This document shows, one piece after another, positions 15,678-25,400 of a stretch of 64,000 nucleotides of DNA (positions are counted from its first letter, which is position 1; each line of letters starts with the position of its first letter). The stretch comes from Thiomargarita sp. GTDB taxonomy: Bacteria > Pseudomonadota > Gammaproteobacteria > Beggiatoales > Beggiatoaceae. The stretch spans positions 390,269 to 454,268 of the forward strand of contig DYNP01000001.1 in NCBI GenBank assembly GCA_020721005.1. Reading direction: 5' to 3'. The translations under genes were made by a program, and so were the position numbers. A model generated the notes under the pieces. That model searched no databases and was not told where the DNA came from. It saw nothing but the letters and a program-made list of their open reading frames with translations.

Positions 15678-15748
15678 TGGGGGATCGTCTAGCGGTAGGA
15701 CAGTGGACTCTGACTCCATCAACCCAGGTTCGAATCCTGGTCCCCCAG
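15678..15748 (+). tRNA. tRNA-Gln (CTG anticodon)
   Basis: The acceptor stem TGGGGGA/TCCCCCA closes a full cloverleaf with D-arm AGCGGTAGGA, anticodon loop CTCTGAC (anticodon CTG, reading CAG) and T-arm GGTTCGAATCC. The discriminator is G; the CCA end is not fully encoded (CAA follows). The weak U-A-type first pair is typical of glutamine tRNAs. Confidence 0.95.
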
Positions 15749-15794
15749 CAAACCGCTTTCCCACTGAAATCTGATAACCAACCCATGACAACCA

Positions 15795-16451
15795 GTGGCC
15801 AATTTCAACACCCACCTCATCCTATCCACTACCCTCAGCACCGCTCTGGCAGCGGGTCTCCTGTCTGGGCAACTCATCACCTTCCCCGCCACTCCCTTAC
15901 TTATCCTGTTGGGCACCCTGGCTGGAATACTACCAGACCTTGACCTTCCCCATTCTGTACCGAACCGCCTCTTCTTTGCTCTACTGTCTTTGCTGGCTAC
16001 TTTATCGATCGTTCTCTATCCTCCTTATCCCCTACCCATTTGGCTATTGCTTCTACTCAGTATTCCCACTTATCTTCTGATTGAGTATATCAGCAGTCAC
16101 CTATTCGACAAATTCACTGTACATCGGGGCAATTTCCATTCCCTACTGGCTGCTGCCTGCTGCGCCTTGGGCACCACGGCCCTACTATTTCACGCCTTCT
16201 CTCTATCGGCAAGCACCGCTTGGTTAGCTGGGGGTATTACACTTTCAACTTACCTTGCCCACTGTTTAACTGACGAATTTTCCAGCATCAACTTTCGACA
16301 ATGGCGACTCAAATCCTCATTTGGGACTGCTTGTAAACTTTTCAGTCTTCGTTACAAAATATCTACCCTACTCCTCATGCTAATGACCGGAATTGCCTTT
16401 TATGCCACTCCTCCCTTCTCTGAGATTAGTACCTTGATGAAGTCATTATAA
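15795..16451 (+). CDS. YdjM/DUF457-family membrane-bound metal-dependent hydrolase
   Basis: A 218-residue membrane protein of the LexA-binding inner-membrane hydrolase family (YdjM-like). The N-terminal MANFNTHL, with its conserved histidine, argues for GTG 15795 as start although no good ribosome-binding site is visible. GILPDLDLPHS and FTVHRGNFHS hold the metal-type histidines and aspartates, and AHCLTDEF is the third motif. About six hydrophobic helices are present. The in vivo function of the family is unsettled. Confidence 0.8.
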   Translation: MANFNTHLILSTTLSTALAAGLLSGQLITFPATPLLILLGTLAGILPDLDLPHSVPNRLFFALLSLLATLSIVLYPPYPLPIWLLLLLSIPTYLLIEYISSHLFDKFTVHRGNFHSLLAAACCALGTTALLFHAFSLSASTAWLAGGITLSTYLAHCLTDEFSSINFRQWRLKSSFGTACKLFSLRYKISTLLLMLMTGIAFYATPPFSEISTLMKSL

Positions 16452-16495
16452 CGTAGGAATGCGTCCCATGCATCACTCTGTAACTTTAGTATATC

Positions 16496-16653
16496 GTAGG
16501 ATGGGCTGACTAACGGGAAGCCCATCACTCGCCTGTAGCCCCCCTTACCCCACTTGATAAGGAGAGAAGAACTCAACAGTACCCCCCCTTTTTTCAAGGG
16601 AGGGTTAAAGAGAACATGGTAAGATGGGCTTCCCGTTGGTCAACCTATCCTAC
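16496..16653. repeat. 31-bp imperfect inverted repeat pair around a poly-C/G hairpin
   Basis: The 31 bases at 16496-16526 (starting GTAGGATGGGCTGAC) match the reverse complement of 16623-16653 with three differences. Each arm itself contains a GATGGGCT/AGCCCATC-type hairpin or its relative. The space between holds a CCCCCCC-TTTTTT-CAAGGGAGGG hairpin (about 16584-16605). This gap between the hydrolase and the flavoprotein has no gene. Confidence 0.65.
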
Positions 16654-16736
16654 CTGTATTCATCATAATAAAGAGGACTGTTCAATATCCCCCATCGTCT
16701 GTCTTAACTCCACAACCCCCCTTGGAAGAAATCACC

Positions 16737-17867
16737 ATGCAACAGCATATTGTTATACTCGGTGCCGGCTTTGCTGGACTGACCGCCCTCAAAACTCTAC
16801 GCAAACGGGGCTATCGCGACCTCATCACCCTCGTTTCTCCCCATCCCACTTTATTCTATTATCCCAGCCTCATTTGGGTACCGATGGGACTGAAAACCGA
16901 ACAAGATCTGACCGTCCCTTTAGATAAATTTTTCAAACGTTATCAAGTTACCTACCATCAAGGGCAAGTGGAAGAAATTAATCCCCATGCCCATACCCTC
17001 CAAACCAGTTCAGGATCGCTCACTTTTGATGGCTTGATCATTGCCACCGGCAGTCGTTTTATCAAAAAACTGCCCGGCATTGAACACATCTTCATTCCCT
17101 GTGAAGGCTATGCCCCAGTCCAAGCCTACACTGAAAAACTGCGCCAGCTCACTCAAGGCACCCTCGCATTTGGCTTTGCCGCCAACCCATTTGAACCGGC
17201 TGCCATGCGGGGCGGTCCCATTTTTGAATTCATGTTGGGTCTCGACACCTGGTTGCGTCAACAAAACCGTCGCAACCAATTCAAATTCCTCTTCTTTAGC
17301 CCAGCCAAAACTCCCGGGCAACGTTTGGGGGAAGACGCAGTCACTGCCATTTTGGGAGAAATGCACAATCTCAACATTGAAACTTATCTGGGGCACAAAC
17401 TCACCGGATTTGACGCTCACACCATTCACACGGAAGGCGGAGACATTCACAGTGACCTCACCTTATTCATGCCCGGACTTACAGCCCCAGAATGGGTGGC
17501 TAAAAGCTCATTCTCCCTATCAGAAGGTGGTTTTATCAAAGCGAATGAATACTGCCAAGTCCTGGGTTTTAAAAATATTTATGTGGCGGGTGACACTGGC
17601 AGTTTCCCTGGTCCCGACTGGTTGCCCAAACAGGCCCATGTTGCCGATTTGCAAGCTGCTGCTGCGGCTACCAATCTACTTAATGAATTCAAAAAACGAC
17701 CGGTGGATCAAAAATTCAGCGCCGAACTGATCTGCATCATTGACACTTATAACAGCGGTTTACTGGTCTATCGCGATCCCAAACGGGCGCTGCTCAGTCC
17801 CAAATCCAAACTATTTCATCAGGCCAAACGCTTCTTTGAATGGTATTACTTACGAGCCTATCGGTAA
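16737..17867 (+). CDS. SQR/NDH-2-like FAD-dependent pyridine nucleotide-disulfide oxidoreductase
   Basis: A 376-residue flavoprotein with an N-terminal FAD dinucleotide fold (IVILGAGFAGLTALKTL), LIIATGSRF, and the C-terminal FAD motif NIYVAGDTGSFPGPDWLPKQAH. The arrangement is that of sulfide:quinone oxidoreductases and type-II NADH dehydrogenases. EPAAMRGGPIFEFMLG resembles the SQR segment after the second fold, but I do not see the full set of SQR catalytic cysteines (only about three cysteines, in PCEGYAP, EYCQVLG and ELICIID). Function in sulfide or NADH oxidation is therefore open. ATG 16737, preceded by GGAAGAA, is preferred over TTG 16722. The nitrilase gene begins 12 bp after its stop. 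Confidence 0.75.
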   Translation: MQQHIVILGAGFAGLTALKTLRKRGYRDLITLVSPHPTLFYYPSLIWVPMGLKTEQDLTVPLDKFFKRYQVTYHQGQVEEINPHAHTLQTSSGSLTFDGLIIATGSRFIKKLPGIEHIFIPCEGYAPVQAYTEKLRQLTQGTLAFGFAANPFEPAAMRGGPIFEFMLGLDTWLRQQNRRNQFKFLFFSPAKTPGQRLGEDAVTAILGEMHNLNIETYLGHKLTGFDAHTIHTEGGDIHSDLTLFMPGLTAPEWVAKSSFSLSEGGFIKANEYCQVLGFKNIYVAGDTGSFPGPDWLPKQAHVADLQAAAAATNLLNEFKKRPVDQKFSAELICIIDTYNSGLLVYRDPKRALLSPKSKLFHQAKRFFEWYYLRAYR

Positions 17868-17879
17868 TCACAACCGCCC

Positions 17880-18758
17880 ATGACAACTGCCCTCACTTTA
17901 GCTGCCATTCAAATGGCCTGCAGTTGGGACCTTACAGCTAACCTTGATCAAGCCGAAGCTGCCGTTGTTCAAGCCGCTCAACAAGGCGCCCAACTGATTT
18001 TGCTGCCAGAACTCTTTGAAACTCCTTACTTTTGTAAGGAACAAAATTCCAGTTATTTCGAGTTGGCAAAACCAGCCACTGATCATCCCACTTTAACACG
18101 CTTCAGTCGATTGGCAGCCCAATTGAAAGTGGTGTTGCCACTCAGTTTTTTCGAGCAATCTCAGCAAGTTTATTACAACTCAGTCATGATTATAGACGCC
18201 GATGGGAAACAACTGGGAATTTATCGAAAGACTCATATTCCCGATGGTCCCGGTTATCAAGAAAAATTTTATTTTTCCCCAGGAGATACCGGTTTTAAAG
18301 TGTGGAATACGTGTTATGCCAAAATTGGAGTTGGGATTTGTTGGGACCAATGGTTTCCCGAAAGTGCCAGGATCATGGCTCTGCAAGGCGCTGAGCTGCT
18401 TTGTTACCCCACTGCCATTGGTTCTGAGCCCACAGAGCCTGATCTGGATTCTGCCAGTCATTGGCAACGAGTTATGCAAGGACATGCTGCAGCCAATCTG
18501 ATGCCGCTTGTGGCAGCAAATCGAGTGGGCACAGAGAACGCTGATCCGCATACTCTCACCTTTTACGGGAGCTCATTTATTGCCGACGCCACCGGTTCTT
18601 TAGTGACACAAGCCGATCGCCAAACGGAAATGACAATTCAGGCAACCTTCAACCTTGCTGAGTTACGAGCCCAACGGATCAATTGGGGCGTGTTTCGGGA
18701 TCGGCGTCCCAGTCAATATCGCCCATTGCTGAGTTTGGAAGGTCATGTTCCGGATTAA
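17880..18758 (+). CDS. aguB: N-carbamoylputrescine amidase-type nitrilase
   Basis: Cytoplasmic carbon-nitrogen hydrolase that would convert N-carbamoylputrescine to putrescine, CO2 and ammonia in the agmatine route of polyamine synthesis. It has 292 residues, the family's length. The catalytic triad is visible: E44 in LPELFETPYFC, K117 in YRKTHIPDGPG and C154 in GVGICWDQWFPE. The FETPYFCKEQN segment is characteristic of the AguB branch. No agmatine deiminase (aguA) is in the window; the upstream flavoprotein is 12 bp away and probably shares its transcript. Confidence 0.88.
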   Translation: MTTALTLAAIQMACSWDLTANLDQAEAAVVQAAQQGAQLILLPELFETPYFCKEQNSSYFELAKPATDHPTLTRFSRLAAQLKVVLPLSFFEQSQQVYYNSVMIIDADGKQLGIYRKTHIPDGPGYQEKFYFSPGDTGFKVWNTCYAKIGVGICWDQWFPESARIMALQGAELLCYPTAIGSEPTEPDLDSASHWQRVMQGHAAANLMPLVAANRVGTENADPHTLTFYGSSFIADATGSLVTQADRQTEMTIQATFNLAELRAQRINWGVFRDRRPSQYRPLLSLEGHVPD

Positions 18759-18909
18759 CCCACCTTATGTAATAGTCTATTGCAGTATTACGAGTGGGGG
18801 TGCGCTATTTGTGCTACAAAACGGTATCATAGGCATTCCCAACGAGAAGATTAAATTCTCATCATAAGTTCAATCATTCTCCATAGATCTAGCGAATGAG
18901 AATTGTCTA

Positions 18910-19644
18910 ATGTCAAATAAATTTTACTCATCGTTCAAAAAAAAATTGGCTACTTTGCGTTATTGGCCAGTTCATCCCCAATGGTTGATCTATCGTCGGG
19001 AACGATCTTATCGACGCCAACTGGCTCAACAGGTTTCCGGTCACTTGTTAGATATTGGCTGTGCTGATCAGGCGATTCGTCAAGGATTGCCAGATACTTG
19101 TCATTATATCGGTCTCGATTACTATCAAACCGCCACTCAATGGTATTCCACCCGTCCTGATGTTTATGGAGATGCCCAACAATTGCCTTTCCGAGATCAG
19201 AGTTTAGATACCGTATTATTGTTGGATGTATTGGAACACTTGCCTAATCCGGAACGGTGTTTTCAAGAAATTGCCCGCGTCTTAAAACCCCAAGGCCAAT
19301 TGTTTTTGAAAGTGCCTTGTTTATATCCCTTACATGACCGACCGCTTGATTTTCAACGTTGGACCAGTCATGGATTGCTGGAGTTGGCGCGTCGGCATGG
19401 ACTGGTTATAACAGAAATGGACTGTTGGGGGAGTCCCATGGAAACCGCTATTTTGTTAACCAATTTGGCGTTGAGCAAATTGGTAATCAATGGGCTGCAA
19501 CATCGTCACCCAGCCTTATTGCTAGCCCTGCCAGTGCCAATTATTATACTTACTCTCAATTTATGGGGTTGGTTATTTAACCTTATCCCCACTTCGGATG
19601 ATTTCATGCCTTACAGTTATGTGGGGAGACTGATTAAATTATAG
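18910..19644 (+). CDS. Class I SAM-dependent methyltransferase
   Basis: A 244-residue protein with methyltransferase motif I (LLDIGCADQAIRQGLP), motif II-like acidic LDYYQ, and DTVLLLDVLEHLPNPERCFQEIARVLKPQGQLFLKVP, the classic Methyltransf_11 pattern. The C-terminus has two hydrophobic stretches (about residues 180-230), suggesting membrane association and perhaps a glycan, lipid or cell-envelope substrate. It stands alone. Confidence 0.82.
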   Translation: MSNKFYSSFKKKLATLRYWPVHPQWLIYRRERSYRRQLAQQVSGHLLDIGCADQAIRQGLPDTCHYIGLDYYQTATQWYSTRPDVYGDAQQLPFRDQSLDTVLLLDVLEHLPNPERCFQEIARVLKPQGQLFLKVPCLYPLHDRPLDFQRWTSHGLLELARRHGLVITEMDCWGSPMETAILLTNLALSKLVINGLQHRHPALLLALPVPIIILTLNLWGWLFNLIPTSDDFMPYSYVGRLIKL

Positions 19645-19815
19645 TGGAATTTAACACTTGTATATTGAATATCACTGAATAAAACAACTTTAAAATCTAC
19701 CTTGTCTTTCCTGTCTCTAAATAACCAGTTTCCTCTTCAAATGGTTTCGGTTATAATATTAGGGAAATTTATGTCCTTCTACAAAGTAAAATCAAAATTT
19801 TAAAGACGGGTGATT

Positions 19816-20820
19816 ATGTTTGTCTACGACCCTTTGCAGCATCCCTTTGAATTACCCATTCAAAAGATGCGCGCTCACTGCATAACTGAACGTCCTTTGT
19901 TATTTCAACAGCGCCAAGGTAGTACTCCTGGGACCACCTTAGCGGGGGCGTTTGGGACTGCCCTTTGGCCAGTAGTTTGTGCCTATAAGGAAACCACAGA
20001 GGGACTTTGTAACAGTTTACCCACCGATGAGCCTCATTGTCATCATCAAGAGGAATGTATTTTACCTTGGTTGTATAAACCCTACTCCATAGTTCATCGT
20101 CGCAATTTTGCTCGTCCAGTCTTACTCCGTGCAGCGGAATTGGAAGGAGAAGTGGCAGTTGAGACTTTTAATTTGGAAGTTACTTTGTGGGGAAGACATG
20201 CCATTGCTGCCCGCTCAGCCATTAAGAAAACTTTACAGCAGATGGGACAATTGGGACTCAATAATGAGGGACAGCAAGTTCATTTCACTATTTCTGAATT
20301 TCGAGAAAGTGAATGCCTGACTTTAAAACAGCACTTGGAACGAGTGGGTCATATTCAATCATTATTGCTCGAGTTTCAAACCCCTTTTTTACATCAAGAG
20401 CGTACTTTAGAAGGCAAGCGACAATTTCATACTGAACGGGTATTGCCAATTGTGGGAATTTTGGGCAATGTGGCTTATAACCTGGTCGCTTGGGACATTG
20501 AAGATCGAGAATTAGGGGAAGAAGTAGAAGGTAAAACGCGTCACAATTTGGCCAGATTGGCCCGAGATGAAGCTTGGAATGCAGCGGAAAAGCTAGTGGT
20601 TATACGTACTCACTTATCAGCCATTGAGATGGGGGAACGTTATTCTCGGGGCAATAAAAAACTAATTCCTCTGCAGGGATTTATTGGATTGGCAGAAGTA
20701 GGGGGAGACCTGGAATTGGCTTTACCATGGCTAGTGACGCTGGCATTGGCAGGGGGGGGACAAAAACGAGCCATGGGCTTCGGATCAGTGAGAATGTGGA
20801 CCGATTCAATTCTATTTTAG
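19816..20820 (+). CDS. Orphan Cas6-like RAMP-family protein
   Basis: A protein of about 334 residues resembling the Cas6 endoribonucleases of type III-like systems that cut CRISPR precursor RNA. Two features support this. A cysteine-rich stretch (CNSLPTDEPHCHHQEECILPWLYKPYS) resembles the C-x-C-PY-LF element of the family. A glycine-rich C-terminal loop (LALAGGGQKRAMGFGSVRMW) is the RAMP hallmark. ATG 19816 or GTG 19810 may be the start. No other cas gene and no repeat-spacer array is in the window; directly downstream is a 36-bp tandem array of a MITE family. Identification rests on pattern recognition; a stand-alone RAMP with another RNA target is possible. Confidence 0.7.
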   Translation: MFVYDPLQHPFELPIQKMRAHCITERPLLFQQRQGSTPGTTLAGAFGTALWPVVCAYKETTEGLCNSLPTDEPHCHHQEECILPWLYKPYSIVHRRNFARPVLLRAAELEGEVAVETFNLEVTLWGRHAIAARSAIKKTLQQMGQLGLNNEGQQVHFTISEFRESECLTLKQHLERVGHIQSLLLEFQTPFLHQERTLEGKRQFHTERVLPIVGILGNVAYNLVAWDIEDRELGEEVEGKTRHNLARLARDEAWNAAEKLVVIRTHLSAIEMGERYSRGNKKLIPLQGFIGLAEVGGDLELALPWLVTLALAGGGQKRAMGFGSVRMWTDSILF

Positions 20821-20837
20821 AGCAAGTAGGCAATCAA

Positions 20838-21345
20838 TAGACCTCTTTCAAAAGTGTGGGATAATGAAAAGATGAAAGTTGCCCACTCTACCATTATCTG
20901 CCATTCAATTAAAGTACCCTGGAGTGGAGGCTTTAGCCGGACAGTTAAGATACCCTGGAATGGAGGCTTTAGCCGGACAGTTAAGTTACCCTGGAGTGGA
21001 GGCTTTAGCCAGACAGTTAAGGTACCCTGGAGTAGAGGCTTCAGCCGGACAGTTAAGATACCCTGGAGTGGAGGCTTTAGCCGGACAGTTAAGATACCCT
21101 GGAGTGGAGGCTTTAGCCGGACAGTTAAGTTACCCTGGATTGGAGGCTTTAGCCGGTCAGTTAAGATACCCTGGAGTAGAGGCTTTAGCCGGACAGTTAA
21201 GTTACCCTGGAGTAGAGGCTTTAGCCGGACAGTTAAGATACCCTGGAGCAGAGGCTTTAGCCGGCCAGCCGTAGGCATTGCCCCCCCACATAAATTGCAA
21301 AGCACTTACGGATGGCCGGCTAAAGCCTCTACTCCAACGGGAATT
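20838..21345 (+). mobile_element. MITE-like element containing a 10 x 36-bp tandem array
   Basis: The left end TAGACCTCTTTCAAAAG (20838-20854), followed by AATGAAAAGATGAAAGTTGCCCA, matches the family's left terminus. Ten 36-bp units (20907-21266, unit starting AGTTAAGATACCCTGGAGTG) follow without spacers and with 0-3 changes each. A single opposite-orientation arm ends near 21345. No right terminal repeat was seen. Because 36 is divisible by three, long repetitive reading frames exist on both strands; they are not credible genes. It lies between the Cas6-like gene and the PhnD-like gene. Confidence 0.82.
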
Positions 21346-21474
21346 TCCCTAGCTCTAATAGAAGTTGTCCATCCCACTTGACTACTCTAACCTTTTTGGC
21401 GGAATGAACAATTTTTCTTCCCTCCTTAAAAAGGAAGGATAAGGAATTTGAGTCGTTTAACTTGAGAATTGAAT

Positions 21475-22335
21475 CTATTCCGAAGTCTTTGGTTTAACTA
21501 CTCCCACCTCTTTGAGAATAGTGCGTAAACTGTCGTAATCGGTATCCTGCACTTTGACAAAACCAGTCAAGTCATGGCTGATAGCAGGCAGTATGGTGTC
21601 TTTTGCCGCTTTCCCCTTTAAACCATACAAAGCTGCTCTCAACTTCTCAATTAATGCCGGAGATAAAGTTTGACGAGTCACCAATAAGTGAGTGGAGACC
21701 GGAGGAGACACAGCCACACTGCGAATACCTTTTTGGCGATATTCTTCAAATACCTCAAGAGCAGATGAGCCGGCAGCATAATCTCCCAACAGAACCCCAA
21801 ATACTACATTCTGTTGATTTTTTAAAAACTCATAACCTGCCAACTCAGACAATTCAATTCCAACCTGCTTTAACATGTAGATGGGTACCAAAGTGGTTAA
21901 CGTCGAATCCATTGCCCCAAAGGCAAATCGTTTTCCAGCCAAATCACTCAAATTTTGGAGAGGACTTTTATCCGCCACAAAAATTACGCCGTGAAAACTA
22001 GGCTCATTGCGAATTTCATAACGGGCCAGCAATGGCTTTTGACCATACCGCCCAACCATTTTAACATAAGGCGCTCCTCCTAAAAATGCAATATCCAATT
22101 GATCTTTACCAATTCTTTCAATATGCTCCTCATAGGTTTTGGCCACCTTGATCACAATAGAATGACCCACTTCGGCACTCAGATAGTCCACAAGTGGAGT
22201 GTACTTATTAAATAACTCACTGGGAGCGAGATAAGGTAAAAATCCGAATGTCAAACCTTCTTCTGAAGACGCATGACCTCCAAAACTTAGGATAATACCC
22301 CCGATAATTACAAGATAACGTCCATACTTTAACAT
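21475..22335 (-). CDS. PhnD-like periplasmic phosphate/phosphonate-type substrate-binding protein
   Basis: A 286-residue protein with a signal peptide (cleavage near GGHASSEEG). A PhnD/PBP2 domain follows: LTFGFLPYLAPSELFNKYTPLVDYLS at the start, DIAFLGGAPYVKM, LAGKRFAFGAMDSTLT and GVLLGDYAAGSS. Family members bind phosphonates, phosphite or other oxyanions for ABC uptake, or act as sensory domains. No permease or ATPase lies nearby, so it may serve a distant transporter. GAGGGA precedes the ATG on the minus strand. It is divergent from the HEAT/DUF349 gene. Confidence 0.82.
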   Translation of the reverse strand: MLKYGRYLVIIGGIILSFGGHASSEEGLTFGFLPYLAPSELFNKYTPLVDYLSAEVGHSIVIKVAKTYEEHIERIGKDQLDIAFLGGAPYVKMVGRYGQKPLLARYEIRNEPSFHGVIFVADKSPLQNLSDLAGKRFAFGAMDSTLTTLVPIYMLKQVGIELSELAGYEFLKNQQNVVFGVLLGDYAAGSSALEVFEEYRQKGIRSVAVSPPVSTHLLVTRQTLSPALIEKLRAALYGLKGKAAKDTILPAISHDLTGFVKVQDTDYDSLRTILKEVGVVKPKTSE

Positions 22336-22488
22336 AAATTCCCTCTTTTAGAGACACTTTTGAGTTGACGATTGTTGATTGTCGATTTAAAATCGAAATC
22401 AGCCCTGATTGAAGATGAATTCTAAAGATACCTCATTTGTTAAAAATTGTCCACCAGAAATTGAAAAATACTTATACACTGGAACTCT

Positions 22489-25400
22489 ATGATTTTTAAA
22501 CCTAAATGGCAACATCGTAATCCAGAAGTTCGTAAACAAGCCATTGATAACTTAGACGATCCCGCTATCCTGAACAAATTGGCTCAACAGGATGAGGATC
22601 CCTCAGTTAGAGGGGCTGCCGTGGAAAAGCTGGAAGATATTACGCTGTTAGATCACATTGCTCACCACGACCCAGATGAAACTGTCCGCAATTTGGCATT
22701 TCAACACTTCAAACAAATTTTTTTCAACCTCCCTAACTTAACCGAACAATTGCACCGGTTAGCTAATCTTACGAGAACTGACTTTCTCGCCCAAATAGCC
22801 TTAGAGGCCAATACCTTTGAGCTGCGCTTAGCTGCAGTGCAAAAAATTCAACAAGAAGACGTACTTGAAACCATTGCCATCCAAGATGCCAGCAGCGAAA
22901 TTCGTTGGGCTGCCGCGGAAAAAATCACCCAAAAAGAAGTGCTGGAACGTCTCTCTAAAACCGCACGCAACCGGGACAAACGAGTTCATCGTTTAGTACG
23001 CGAAAAATTGGAAGCCCTGTTGACTGCCTCCGAGCAACCCAAACGCATACAAGCAGAATGTGAGACCGTATGCAATCGCCTCTCCCTCTTGGGTCGCTCC
23101 CAACTGTGGGAACAGGATTACGCAGAATATACCGTTTTACAAAAACGATGGCAGGCAGTCTCTTCAGAAGCCGCAGCAGCAGAATGGAGAGATCGTTACC
23201 AACAAGCCAGTACCGCCTTTTTGGCAACTTATCAACAATATCAACAAACTCGAGAGTTGCTACGACAACAATTAGAAACTTCTCGTACAGTTCGGGAACA
23301 CATTTGTCAGGCAGGGGAACAACTTTTATCTGAAGTAAGCAATGCCCCGCGCGCCAGTCCTGAACAACTTCATCACTTTCAAACGCAACTGTCTCAATTT
23401 GGGACTCAGTGGCAACAATCTCTGTCTGTCATTGATAGAGAAGAGGAACAACACTGGCAAACTCGTTTTACTGCCCTCATGCGAAACCTCCAATTTCAAC
23501 ACGCCGCTTTACGCGATTTTGAAAAAGGCATCACTCAATTGGAAGAAATTGACAGCCGATTGAAAACTTTGCAGAATTCCTCAGAGCCGTTAAAACCTCA
23601 ACAACTTAAGGATCTCGAAGCTCAATGGCAACAAATAAAATTTTCCCCTCCAGTTATTTCGATTACCGAACCTGCAACAGGTCACATTGAGAATGTCAGA
23701 GGAGATTGGGGTAAATTATTACGTCAAAAGATTCAAAGCAACCTGGATAATTTGCAACAAAGACTCAAAGTTCAAAGGGAACAGCGGGATGATACCCTAA
23801 ACAAATTCAAGCAGAAACTTGTTGAATTAGAAGCCGATTTGGAAAAGGGGGAATTGAAAAAAGCCAGCCCAACTGAGAGAAGTGCCCGCAAGTTATTAGA
23901 ACATTTGGAAAAAGAACTTCCCGTCCATCGCTATAAGGAACTAGAAGCCCGCTTGCAAAAAAGTATCTCTAAAATTAACGAGTTACGTAAATGGCAACGT
24001 TGGGGTAATGAAGTTGAACGAGAAAACTTATGTCAACGCATAGAAGGTTTTTTAGCCCGTTCTCCTCAAATTACCAGAGAATTGTTTCAAGTCCTGAAAG
24101 GATTCCAGGATGAGTGGCAAAAATTGGGCAATATAAGACACGATGAAGATGAAAAGAGTAAGAAACTCAAACAATGTTTCCAAGAAGCTTATAAGGAAGG
24201 TAACCAACGTTACCGCATATTCCTATGTGAGCAAATGGAAACTTTAATTGAACAACCGGAAACAACTCATTTTGAAAGCAGAGCGGCTGCAATCAAAGAA
24301 GCTCAATCCACTTGGAAAGAATTGGGATCAGCAGGACACACTCAGGAATTGTGGGAACGTTTTAATCAAGCTTGCCATGGCGCCTATGCCCCCTGCCAAA
24401 TTTATTTCAATCAACAAGCCCAAGCTCGTCAAGATCATTTTTTTCAAAAACAGGCCCTTTGTGAACAATTGGAAAGCTATCCTGTGGATTGGGAACACCT
24501 CGACGATCAAACTTGGAAAAAACTTCATCAATTCATCAGGGAACATCAAAGGCAGTGGCGCAGCACCGGTCCCATTGACAGAAAGGTGAAAAAAGACATT
24601 GATGTGCGTTATAGCGAAGCCCTGCAAAACTTCCAAACTCGTTTGAATGGGGAACGACAAGCCAATCTTGAGTTTCGTCAAGGTTTGATTGCCGACGTGA
24701 TCAGCATCGTTGGCTCAAACAATACTGTTTTAAATACTGCAATTCAGCAATTACGCAAAAAAACCATTCCGGAACCTGTTGAAGAATTGGAGGATCTGGA
24801 CAGTTTGGCAGAGCCTGAGGAAATCCCTGAAGACTCAAACACAATCCAACCGGAACCGGTTAAGGAACTTGAAGATCTGGACGGTGTGGCAGAGCCCGAG
24901 GAAACCCCTGAAGACCCAAACACAGTCCAAAAAGAGAGTGTGCAAGGAGAGGTTGAGACTAAGGGAAAGAAAATTGTACAACGGGCTGAGATTGTCAGCA
25001 ACTTGGAGAAAGAAGTAGAAAAGTTAAATGATTCCGAAGTTGGTCAGGCAATTACCCAAGTGAGAAAATTGCAGAAATTGTGGAAAGTCACCGTCACCAA
25101 CAGCCGTAAAAAGGAAGGGGAATTATGGAAACTGTTTCGTGAAGTGTGCGATGTTTATTTCGAACACCGCAAAAAGCAGCAAGATGCGATTAGGAAGGAC
25201 CAGCAAGACAATTTGCAGCAGAAAGAAGCATTGTGTCAACAAATGGAAAGTTTGGCCCAAGCCATTGGAGATGAGATCAAAACTGCTCCAGACAAAATAC
25301 ATGCTTTACGAAAAAGTTGGGGGCAAGTGGGAGAAGTCCCAGAAGGGAAAGAGGGGGGATTGGAAAAGCGTTTTGAACGGGCAATTCGGCAAGTTGATCG

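Noticed and set aside
15523..15916. Leftward frames across the tRNA-Gln region
   Set aside because: Antisense shadow of the tRNA and of the hydrolase gene; they contain the GTRIRTW/QDSNLG-type tRNA artefact.
20907..21266. Tandem array beside a Cas6-like gene read as a CRISPR array
   Set aside because: The 36-bp units follow each other directly with no unique spacers and match the MITE module found elsewhere in the window.
20817..21381. Long repetitive reading frames on both strands of the 36-bp array (12-residue periods)
   Set aside because: They exist because the unit length is a multiple of three; no start signal, and the same DNA is dispersed as a non-coding element.
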